Shown: piece after piece, positions 57,310-64,000 of the stretch | Layout of the letters: each line of letters begins with the position of its first letter | How positions within the stretch are numbered: position 1 is the stretch's first letter | Origin: Tatumella citrea | Lineage (GTDB): Bacteria; Pseudomonadota; Gammaproteobacteria; Enterobacterales; Enterobacteriaceae | Length of the DNA stretch: 64,000 nucleotides | Assembly (NCBI RefSeq): GCF_002163585.1 | Contig: NZ_CP015579.1 | Span: 1,240,001 to 1,304,000 of the forward strand | Direction of reading: 5' to 3' | The notes under the pieces: generated by a model | Seen by the model: only the letters and a program-made list of their open reading frames with translations | Told to the model about the DNA's origin: nothing | Databases searched by the model: none | Position numbers and translations under genes: made by a program

Positions 57310-57330
57310 CAGTTAACACTGTTATAAAGA

Positions 57331-57352
57331 AAGCGCCTTCGGGCGCTTTTTT
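57331..57352 (+). terminator. pgm intrinsic terminator
   Basis: AAGCGCC-TTCG-GGCGCTTTTTT, a UUCG-loop terminator 22 bases after the pgm stop. Confidence 0.95.
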
Positions 57353-57515
57353 GTTGTCTGAATTTTATCTGTTCAATGGCCTGTACCGGGCTCCGCACTC
57401 GCTTTTGTCTGAAATTCTTCAGGGATAGTCTGTAAAAAACAGTACAACAGAGGATTTTCATCTCTGGCATGATTATACTGTAAACCTGTACAAGAAGATA
57501 AAATGGTACAAGTTT

Positions 57516-58304
57516 ATGAGTGAACCGTTAATTATTGGCGTGCTCTCCGACGAGCAGAGTCAGCGGATTGTAGCAGGGAGTCAACCACTGCTGCCTGCCG
57601 GGATCAGTTTGCAGCCGGTTGCCTGCCATAAACAACGCCCTGAAAACAATGCAGAAACTGTGCTGGCAGACGATGGGACGATTGTCGGATTTCCCGGAGA
57701 GGAGGAATTTAGGGTTAATGGCATGCTCGTTGAGCAATCTTTACCGTCCGGGTTTCCCGACGATATCCCTTTTTGTACTGTCGACGCATTAGTGGATTCG
57801 GATCTGCGACACTCATTTATCGCGGCTGTTTGCGCGCGGGCAGAATTCGATGCCATGTGCGCGCAGCCTTTGACGGCTCATAAATTAATCCAGTTTCACA
57901 GTCACTATAAGATGTTGTTGCTGGCTCATTCTCAGCCACTGTACCGTGAATTGGGACCATTGGTCGCCGGGGTGGCGGCCAGCAGTAGTCTGAATGAGTT
58001 TGCCCGGCAGTATCGCCGTAAACTCATGCAGATACTCATGTTGCCGGCGAATCGTCGTGATAACACTAATGCATTGATGCATATGCAGGGTTACTTCAGG
58101 CCATTTATCACGGGACAACGGCGCCAGCATCTGACAGAGACAATTGATCAATACCGGCGCGGATTGCAGCCCTTAACGGCTGCTATCGATGAATTGCGTC
58201 ATCTACAGGCTGAATATCCTCATCCATGGCTGGCTTCACAACGATTTTTATTCCCCTGGTTACCTGACGCTCAGGCAGGGAAAACGCAACAGGAGATACC
58301 GTGA
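57516..58304 (+). CDS. ybgA: YbgA-family protein (DUF1722) with divergent DUF523-like N-terminus
   Basis: A 262-residue protein. The C-terminal half (about 120-255) is DUF1722, as in E. coli YbgA (169 residues): FHSHYKMLLLAHSQPLYRELGPLVA, RRDNTNALMHMQGYF and YRRGLQPL. The N-terminal ~115 residues are absent from E. coli YbgA. They loosely resemble DUF523, which is fused to DUF1722 in many bacteria, especially DSDLRHSFIAAVCARAEFD against its usual D-LRENFIERVF block, but the DUF523 signature SSCLLG-VRYDG is missing. The function is unknown; it overlaps phrB by 4 bases, a conserved pairing that hints at a DNA-damage or light-related role. Confidence 0.85.
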   Translation: MSEPLIIGVLSDEQSQRIVAGSQPLLPAGISLQPVACHKQRPENNAETVLADDGTIVGFPGEEEFRVNGMLVEQSLPSGFPDDIPFCTVDALVDSDLRHSFIAAVCARAEFDAMCAQPLTAHKLIQFHSHYKMLLLAHSQPLYRELGPLVAGVAASSSLNEFARQYRRKLMQILMLPANRRDNTNALMHMQGYFRPFITGQRRQHLTETIDQYRRGLQPLTAAIDELRHLQAEYPHPWLASQRFLFPWLPDAQAGKTQQEIP

Positions 58305-59755
58305 AAACCCATTTTGTCTGGCTGAGAAATGATCTGCGACTTCATGACCACCCGGCATTATATGCTGCCTGTCAGGATCCGCAGGCAAGGGTGATTGCAC
58401 TGTTTATTGCCACTCCGGAACAGTGGCAGCAGCATAATGTTTCCGGAAGGCAACTGGCGTTTATGGCCGATGCACTCAGATTACTCAGTGAGGAACTGCT
58501 TTCACTCGGAATCCCCCTGTTATATGCCACGGCAGACAATTTTACTGACAGTGTCAGTTGCCTGAAGGAAATCTGCATCAGGTATCATGCGACACAGCTA
58601 TTTTATAATTATCAGTATGAACTGAATGAACAGCGAAGAGACCGGCTGGCTGAGAAGGAATTATCAGATAACGATATTATCTGTCAGGGATTTCAGGACG
58701 GGACACTTTTACCGCCTGGCAGTGTCCTGACGGGTAAGGGCACGATGTATAATGTTTATACACCGTTCAGCAAAGCGCTGATTAATGCTTTAACTGCGGA
58801 GCTACCGGAATGCTATCCGGCGCCTGCGGCAAGAATACTGCCATCAGATATCACTGCCGATGCCATTCCGTCACTCAGTCCACACAGCAGTGATTATGAC
58901 CGAAAACAATTTCCGCCCGGACATCGTGCGGCGCTGCAACGGTTGCGTAGTTTCAGCCAGCAAACCATTCGGAATTATGCAAAGGACAGAGATTTTCCGG
59001 CATTAGCCGGAACCAGTGCCCTGTCTCCTTATCTGGCAACAGGGCAAATTTCAGCCCGGCAGTGTCTGTATCGCATTCTGCACGATCACCCTCAGGCACT
59101 CTCCGGCGGACCGGAAGCGGTCTGGCTGAATGAACTGTTCTGGCGTGAATTTTATCGCCATTTGTTGGTGGCTTATCCGCAGTTGTGCCGGCATCAGCCA
59201 TTCACTGACTGGACTCGTCATATTCAATGGCGACAGGATGAAGAGCAACTGCTGGCATGGCAGCAGGGCAATACCGGCTTTCCGATAGTGGATGCAGGCA
59301 TGCGACAACTGCGGGCGACCGGGTGGATGCATAATCGCCTGAGAATGATTGTTGCCAGCTTTCTGGTCAAAGACCTGCTGGCAGACTGGCGGGAGGGAGA
59401 ACGCTATTTTATGACGCAGTTGCTGGATGGTGATCTCGCTGCAAACAACGGAGGCTGGCAATGGGCTGCATCAACCGGCACCGATGCCGCTCCTTATTTT
59501 CGGATTTTCAATCCACAGCTTCAGGGAGAACGATTTGATCCTCAGGGCGATTTTATACGCCACTGGGTGCCTGAGCTGGCTATGATTCCGGGGAAAGCCA
59601 TCCATGATCCTCAGGCCTGGGCAAAAAAACAGCAGGTAACTTTGGATTATCCTCTACCCATTGTTGATCACCGACAGGTACGGCAGACTACTCTGAAAGC
59701 ATTCGAGGCCGCAAAGCGTGGCGGAACATCAGCACAGGAAAAAAACCATGAATAA
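58301..59755 (+). CDS. phrB: Deoxyribodipyrimidine photo-lyase PhrB
   Basis: A 484-residue class I CPD photolyase using FADH- and an antenna folate to split pyrimidine dimers with blue light. The N-terminal antenna domain starts FVWLRNDLRLHDHPAL, and the FAD domain has TSALSPYLATGQIS, the block around NELFWREFYRHL, TGFPIVDAGMRQLRATGWMHNR and GGWQWAASTGTDAAPYFRIFNP. The GTG start has AGGAG 6 bases upstream and overlaps ybgA (GTGA). The stop overlaps ybgI by 8 bases. dtpD, between phrB and ybgI in E. coli, is absent. Confidence 0.97.
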   Translation: MKTHFVWLRNDLRLHDHPALYAACQDPQARVIALFIATPEQWQQHNVSGRQLAFMADALRLLSEELLSLGIPLLYATADNFTDSVSCLKEICIRYHATQLFYNYQYELNEQRRDRLAEKELSDNDIICQGFQDGTLLPPGSVLTGKGTMYNVYTPFSKALINALTAELPECYPAPAARILPSDITADAIPSLSPHSSDYDRKQFPPGHRAALQRLRSFSQQTIRNYAKDRDFPALAGTSALSPYLATGQISARQCLYRILHDHPQALSGGPEAVWLNELFWREFYRHLLVAYPQLCRHQPFTDWTRHIQWRQDEEQLLAWQQGNTGFPIVDAGMRQLRATGWMHNRLRMIVASFLVKDLLADWREGERYFMTQLLDGDLAANNGGWQWAASTGTDAAPYFRIFNPQLQGERFDPQGDFIRHWVPELAMIPGKAIHDPQAWAKKQQVTLDYPLPIVDHRQVRQTTLKAFEAAKRGGTSAQEKNHE

Positions 59756-60491
59756 TATCCGGCTTGAACAATTAATTAACCAGCAACTGAACAGCCAGAG
59801 TTTCAGTGACTATGCCCCGAATGGTATGCAGGTTGAAGGACGTAGCGAGATCAAAAGAGTGGTCACAGGGGTGACCGCCTGCCAGGCATTACTGGATGAA
59901 GCGGTCAGTTTGCAGGCCGATGCGTTGATTGTTCACCATGGGTATTTCTGGAAAAATGAATCACCACTGATTAAGGGAATGAAACGTCAGCGGTTGCGGA
60001 CATTACTGCTGAATGACATCAATATGTACGGATGGCATTTGCCGCTGGATGCTCATCCTGAGCTGGGAAATAATGCCCAACTGGCAAAACTTCTGGGTAT
60101 TATTCCGGAAGGTGAAATTGTGCCTCTGGTGCCTTTTGGGCGACTGGAAACGCCACTTTCCGGGGAGGTTTTTGCCTCGCTGATCGCTGAGAAACTTGGT
60201 CGTACTCCGTTGCATTGCGGAGATAATGCACCACAGGTTATCCAGACTGTTGCCTGGTGTACCGGTGGTGGTCAGGGTTTTATTGACGATGCTGCGGACT
60301 ACGGTGTCGATGCATTCATCAGTGGGGAAGTGTCCGAGAAAACGATTCATATTGCACGTGAGCGAGGCTTGCATTTTTTTGCCGCTGGTCATCATGCAAC
60401 AGAACGTGGTGGAGTTAGAGCACTTGGCGAATGGTTAGCAGAGACCCAGGGGCTGGAGGTTATTTTTGTGGATATCGATAATCCGGCCTGA
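59748..60491 (+). CDS. ybgI: Radiation-resistance protein YbgI (NIF3/DUF34 family)
   Basis: A 247-residue NIF3-family protein that forms a hexameric ring with a di-metal site. Metal ligands are visible in DALIVHHGYFW (His-His), PLDAHPELGNN and the C-terminal GHHATERGGVRALG. The family is proposed as a GTP-cyclohydrolase-type or metallochaperone protein; the true activity is unsettled. The ATG at 59748 has CAGGAA upstream and gives the E. coli length (247), while the frame is open 10 codons earlier. It is translationally coupled to phrB. Confidence 0.95.
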   Translation: MNNIRLEQLINQQLNSQSFSDYAPNGMQVEGRSEIKRVVTGVTACQALLDEAVSLQADALIVHHGYFWKNESPLIKGMKRQRLRTLLLNDINMYGWHLPLDAHPELGNNAQLAKLLGIIPEGEIVPLVPFGRLETPLSGEVFASLIAEKLGRTPLHCGDNAPQVIQTVAWCTGGGQGFIDDAADYGVDAFISGEVSEKTIHIARERGLHFFAAGHHATERGGVRALGEWLAETQGLEVIFVDIDNPA

Positions 60492-60527
60492 TTTAGGGGA
60501 CTGACACCAGACAGACGCAGTATCAGC

Positions 60528-60556
60528 GGTGAAGCAGAGCTCATGCTTCACCTTTT
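60528..60556 (+). terminator. ybgI intrinsic terminator
   Basis: GGTGAAGC-(9 bases)-GCTTCACC followed by TTTT; it closes the ybgA-phrB-ybgI operon and isolates pxpBCA. Confidence 0.8.
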
Positions 60557-60775
60557 CCCTCTCCAGCCCGCAGGTTCCTGGCCTTTTCCCGCATTTTAAC
60601 AGCAATTACTGCCTGCACACTGATTCTAAAACTCGCTGTAAATCAAACCGGTAATTAAAATTATTGACACTTATCGCCGGGTTGCGGATAACAGTTAGCA
60701 ACTGTTCTGCTCCGTGTGGCGATTCCGGCAGCCCTCTCAGATGCAGAACGAAAAGATCTCAGTGGAGGCAAGGTA

Positions 60776-61432
60776 GTGCAGCAAATCAGATTTTATATGC
60801 TGGGCGAGCAGGCAGCGGTTCTGGAGTTATCTCCGCCGGTGACCCTGGAAGCCCAACAACGAATATGGGGCCTGGCACGCCGTCTTACCTCGCTTGAACA
60901 GGTACGGGAGGTTGTGCCTGGCATGAATAATCTGACGGTGATTTTTCATAATATTCCTGACGATGCCAGTGCGCTATTACTGCAGTTAAATGTCTGGTGG
61001 GATGAGAGTGATGCAGAAATCCCACCTTCGCGAACTATTGATATCCCGGTGGTTTACGGCAAAGAAGCCGGACCTGATCTGCAGGATGTTGCCCGCAACT
61101 GCCAGCTGTCAGCCTCTCAGGTGGTTGAACTGCATAGTTCCGTTCTGTACACCGTGTATTGCATTGGCTTCCAGCCGGGATTTCCTTATCTTGCCGGGCT
61201 TGATCCTAAAATTCATTGCCCACGTCGTGCTGAGCCTCGTGTTGCTGTGACGGCGGGAAGTGTTGGTATTGGGGGCAGCCAGACAGGCATCTATCCGCTG
61301 GTAGCGCCGGGGGGCTGGCAACTGATAGGCCGAACAACGCTGTCGCTGTTTATGCCGCAACGCACGCCACCGGTGCTGTTGGCACCGGGAGATCGGGTTC
61401 GTTTTGTTCCGCAAAAGGAGGGGCAATGTTAA
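60776..61432 (+). CDS. pxpB: 5-oxoprolinase subunit B (PxpB)
   Basis: A 218-residue subunit of the ATP-dependent PxpABC 5-oxoprolinase, which opens 5-oxoproline (a glutamine/glutamate breakdown product) to glutamate. It is an allophanate-hydrolase subunit 1 (cyclophilin-like) protein with [57 protein letters not shown] and [10 protein letters not shown]. The GTG at 60776 has GGAGG upstream and matches the E. coli length; the frame is open 20 codons earlier. Confidence 0.96.
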   Translation: MQQIRFYMLGEQAAVLELSPPVTLEAQQRIWGLARRLTSLEQVREVVPGMNNLTVIFHNIPDDASALLLQLNVWWDESDAEIPPSRTIDIPVVYGKEAGPDLQDVARNCQLSASQVVELHSSVLYTVYCIGFQPGFPYLAGLDPKIHCPRRAEPRVAVTAGSVGIGGSQTGIYPLVAPGGWQLIGRTTLSLFMPQRTPPVLLAPGDRVRFVPQKEGQC

Positions 61433-62355
61433 CTGTCATTCGTGCCGGGATGGCGACGTCGGTACAGGATTTCGGGCGTCCTGGCTATGGTCAGTCGGGG
61501 ATCAGTCTTACCGGTGTGATGGACAGACCGGCGATGGAAACCGCGAATCTGCTGGCGGGTAATGCTGCTGACAGTGCTGTGTTAGAAATTACCCTGGGGC
61601 AGTGCCAGTTTCGGTTTGAACGGGACAGCTGGTTTGCTCTCACAGGAGCCGGGTGCCACGCAGAACTGGATGGTAAGGCCGTGTGGACTGGTTGGAGAAT
61701 TCCGGCCCGCCAGGGGCAGATTCTGACACTAACCCGGGCTATTCGTGGTGTTCGCAGTTATCTGGCGGTGAACGGCGGCTTTGATATTTCACCAGTGATG
61801 GGATCCTGTAGCACGGACGTGAAGGGCGGTTTCGGGGGCTGGCAGGGCAGGTATCTGCGCGACGGAGATATGTTGCCGCTAAATTTGCCTACCCATAATT
61901 TTTCACAAAGTGTCGGGGTCAGGCAATTACTGTGGGGGAATCGCATCCGCGTGTTGCCAGGGCCAGAATACCGGGAATTTAGTAGGGAAGCACAACAGGC
62001 ATTCTGGAGAACCGGCTGGGTATTGTCGCCACAGAGTAACCGGATGGGTTACCGTTTGCAGGGCAGGACCCTGCAGCGCAGCAAACCAAGGGAATTGCTA
62101 TCGCATGCAGTAGTGCCGGGGACTGTTCAGGTGACTAATGGTGGACAGCCAGTCGTGCTGATGTCAGATGCCCAGACTACCGGAGGATACCCACGTATCG
62201 GGGTCGTTATCTCTGCTGATTTATATCATCTTGCGCAAATCCGTCCGGGAGAACCGGTTCACTTTATTTATTGTACGTTAGACGAAGCCAGGCAGGCTAA
62301 ACAGCACCAGCAACATGCGCTGGATATGATGAAATGGGGACTTATCGGGTCATGA
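61426..62355 (+). CDS. pxpC: 5-oxoprolinase subunit C (PxpC)
   Basis: A 309-residue biotin-dependent-carboxyltransferase-like (AHS2) subunit that partners PxpB. Motifs are [44 protein letters not shown] and the C-terminal [16 protein letters not shown]. The start overlaps pxpB by 7 bases with AAAGGAGG just upstream, a typical coupled subunit arrangement. Confidence 0.96.
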   Translation: MLTVIRAGMATSVQDFGRPGYGQSGISLTGVMDRPAMETANLLAGNAADSAVLEITLGQCQFRFERDSWFALTGAGCHAELDGKAVWTGWRIPARQGQILTLTRAIRGVRSYLAVNGGFDISPVMGSCSTDVKGGFGGWQGRYLRDGDMLPLNLPTHNFSQSVGVRQLLWGNRIRVLPGPEYREFSREAQQAFWRTGWVLSPQSNRMGYRLQGRTLQRSKPRELLSHAVVPGTVQVTNGGQPVVLMSDAQTTGGYPRIGVVISADLYHLAQIRPGEPVHFIYCTLDEARQAKQHQQHALDMMKWGLIGS

Positions 62356-63086
62356 AAATAGATTTAAATGCCGACCTGGGTGAAGGCGGGAAATTCGATC
62401 AGCAGCTACTGCAACTGGTGAGCTCGGCGAATATTGCTTGCGGTTTTCACGCCGGGGATGCACAGACAATGTTGCAGTCAGTACGCTGGGCGAAAGAGTA
62501 TCAGGTAAATATTGGTGCTCACCCGTCCTTTCCTGACCGGGAAAACTTCGGCAGAACGGCCATGACACTGCCACCGGCTGAGGTTTATGCCCAGCAACTG
62601 TTCCAGATTGGGGCATTACAGGCAATGGCAGTTAGTGAAGGAGTGCGACTATCGCATGTGAAGCCTCATGGCATGTTGTATAACCAGGCCGCCCGTGAAC
62701 CTGAACTGGCTGATGCTATCGCCCGTGCAGTGGCTGCGGTTGACTCATCGCTGGTACTGGTTGGGCTGGCGAACAGTGAACTGATAAACGCGGGTCGCCA
62801 TTATGGCCTGACTACCCGCGAAGAAGTGTTTGCCGATCGCGGTTACACCGCTAACGGGCAACTGGTACCGCGTGGTCAGCCTGGCGATTTACTGACGAGT
62901 GCAGAGCAGGCTATTGCACAGACACTGATGATGGTTAGCCGTGGAGAAGTAATAGCAGTGAGTGGTGAACGGGTAAAAGTGAATGCTGAAACAGTTTGCC
63001 TGCATGGTGATGGCGAGCATGCTGTGGAATTTGCCCGCGAACTGAATGCCGCTTTCCGGCGTGAAAATATTAGTATTTCTGCATAA
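62352..63086 (+). CDS. pxpA: 5-oxoprolinase subunit A (PxpA)
   Basis: A 244-residue LamB/YcsF-family subunit, the E. coli length. Conserved blocks are [62 protein letters not shown] and [11 protein letters not shown]. It carries the 5-oxoproline phosphorylation step in the current model. The ATG overlaps the pxpC stop (ATGA); a TTG or ATG further upstream in frame is less likely. In E. coli nei follows, but here a shikimate-dehydrogenase-family gene does. Confidence 0.96.
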   Translation: MKIDLNADLGEGGKFDQQLLQLVSSANIACGFHAGDAQTMLQSVRWAKEYQVNIGAHPSFPDRENFGRTAMTLPPAEVYAQQLFQIGALQAMAVSEGVRLSHVKPHGMLYNQAAREPELADAIARAVAAVDSSLVLVGLANSELINAGRHYGLTTREEVFADRGYTANGQLVPRGQPGDLLTSAEQAIAQTLMMVSRGEVIAVSGERVKVNAETVCLHGDGEHAVEFARELNAAFRRENISISA

Positions 63087-63243
63087 TTTTTTGTGCTGTT
63101 TATACCAACTACCATCGGCAGGGATGCCGGGGTTTGGTAGGTTCAGTTAATTAATGCTATGATCAACAAGCTAATTATTCAGGAATCTGGTGTTATTATT
63201 TTGTCCAACCCTTAAATGACCCGATAAAAATCAGGAGCAAATA

Positions 63244-64000
63244 ATGGCTGAACAACAAAATTTTCTCAGCGATCTTACGGGGTCTTTTTCCTCCCCCTGC
63301 AATGAAAACCCGACCGTAGCAATGATGGAAGAAGCATATCGCCATCAGGGAATCAACGCCCGCTATATTAACTGTGATGTCGGACAGCAGCAGCTTGAAA
63401 TGGCCGTTGCCGGCGCTAAAGCGATGGGCTGGCGAGGTTTCAACTGCTCAATTCCAAATAAACAAACCATTCTGAAATACATTGATGAAGTCGGCACGTC
63501 AGCAAAAGTTATTGGGGCTGTTAACTGCGTGATTATCCGTGACGGTAAGCTGACAGGTGAAAACACCGACGGTAAAGGATTTGTGGAAGCCCTGAAACAG
63601 CAGATTGATCCACAGGGTAAAAAACTGGCTCTTCTGGGGGCGGGCGGCGCAGCTCGGGCTATTGCTGTCGAATCTGCCCTGGCGGGTGTCCGTGAAATCA
63701 CTATCTTCAATCGTGATAAAGCGAAGGGACAAGATTTAGCAGAGCTTATCAATAATAATACCGATGCAACAGCAAACTATGCTGAATGGACGCCCGGACT
63801 AAAGATTGATAATGACTTCGATATTCTGGTGAATGCTACTTCTGTCGGGCTGGATGATGCGGATGCCATGCCGGATATTGATACAGACAGCCTGCCTGCG
63901 AAGTTATTCGTTGCTGATGTGATTCCTAATCCGCCACAAACAGCTCTGTTACGTGCAGCAGCTGACAAAGGATGCGAAACGCTTAACGGGTTGAATATGC
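63244..64000 (+). CDS. Shikimate/quinate dehydrogenase family protein, N-terminal part
   Basis: The gene runs off the right edge; 252 residues are visible of an expected ~280. It is a shikimate/quinate-5-dehydrogenase family (AroE/YdiB) oxidoreductase. The substrate-domain catalytic Lys is in CSIPNKQTI, the Asn in GAVNCVI and the catalytic Asp in ENTDGKGF, followed by the dinucleotide loop GAGGAARAIA and NRDKAKG. The N-terminal TGSFSSPCNENPT replaces the GxPIxHSxSP loop of AroE, so it is not canonical AroE and resembles YdiB more. CAGGAGC precedes the ATG. It could serve quinate or shikimate use or a relative of unknown substrate. Confidence 0.85.
   Translation, partial: MAEQQNFLSDLTGSFSSPCNENPTVAMMEEAYRHQGINARYINCDVGQQQLEMAVAGAKAMGWRGFNCSIPNKQTILKYIDEVGTSAKVIGAVNCVIIRDGKLTGENTDGKGFVEALKQQIDPQGKKLALLGAGGAARAIAVESALAGVREITIFNRDKAKGQDLAELINNNTDATANYAEWTPGLKIDNDFDILVNATSVGLDDADAMPDIDTDSLPAKLFVADVIPNPPQTALLRAAADKGCETLNGLNM

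Noticed and set aside
1..64000. Prophage, toxin-antitoxin, restriction or other defence system
   Set aside because: Nearly every gene is a housekeeping ortholog in conserved order; the only mobile elements are one IS4-type element and decayed fragments.

Overview
This window is a stretch of enterobacterial chromosome. From about 8 kb onward almost every gene is an ortholog of an Escherichia coli gene in the minute 14-16 region (pagP-cspE-tatE-lipA-lipB-ybeD-dacA-rlpA-mrdBA-rlmH-rsfS-nadD-holA-lptE-leuS, gltIJKL, lnt-corC-ybeY-ybeZ-miaB-ubiF, the Gln/Met/Leu tRNA cluster, asnB, nagDCAB/nagE, glnS, chiPQ, fur, fldA, ybfE, ybfF, seqA, pgm, ybgA-phrB-ybgI-pxpBCA). The order is conserved but more compact than in E. 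coli: crcB, ybeM, ybeF, cobC, the rihA/hscC segment, potE/speF, kdp and dtpD are all missing from their E. coli positions. Sucrose genes, a periplasmic chitobiase next to chiPQ and E. coli-like protein sequences suggest a member of Enterobacterales outside Escherichia, perhaps Erwiniaceae (Tatumella/Pantoea/Erwinia-like). That placement is inference only.

Layout. 1-4.6 kb: a plus-strand sucrose/oligosaccharide operon (LacY-family permease cut by the window edge, sucrose hydrolase, RafY-type glycoporin, fructokinase). 4.6-5.8 kb: a gene-free scar with decayed transposase fragments. 5.8-8 kb: a membrane-anchored EEP-superfamily protein and hcxB. 8.4-9.8 kb: pagP, cspE, tatE. 10-23.5 kb: a long minus-strand block for lipoate synthesis, cell elongation and peptidoglycan, ribosome maturation, NAD, DNA polymerase III delta, LPS export and LeuRS. 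23.8-27 kb: the glutamate/aspartate ABC importer with a probable SroC small RNA in the gltI-gltJ gap. 27.4-33.1 kb: lnt, corC, ybeY, ybeZ, miaB. 33.3-35.9 kb: ubiF, then a full-length IS4-type element that has split what was ubiF's intrinsic terminator. 36-36.8 kb: seven tRNAs behind a near-consensus stringent-type promoter. 37-45.5 kb: asnB and the divergent nagBACD/nagE amino-sugar locus. 45.7-52 kb: glnS and a chiP-chiQ-chitobiase operon with a NagC-type operator. 52-57 kb: fur (with a uof-like leader ORF), fldA, ybfE, ybfF, seqA, pgm. 57.5-64 kb: ybgA, phrB, ybgI, the 5-oxoprolinase operon pxpBCA, and a shikimate-dehydrogenase-family gene cut by the right edge.

How the genes work together. 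The nag and chi loci form one pathway: chitin oligomers enter through ChiP, are split by periplasmic chitobiase, GlcNAc enters through NagE, and NagA/NagB send it to fructose-6-phosphate. Similar NagC-type operators lie upstream of both nagE and chiP. The left-end operon brings sucrose-type sugars across both membranes, hydrolyses them and phosphorylates the released fructose.

I did not find an undescribed multi-gene defence or biosynthetic system. The most informative points are the IS4 insertion into a terminator, the uof-like ORF, the SroC candidate, the shared NagC-type operators, the decayed insertion-sequence scar and the unusual N-terminal half of YbgA.
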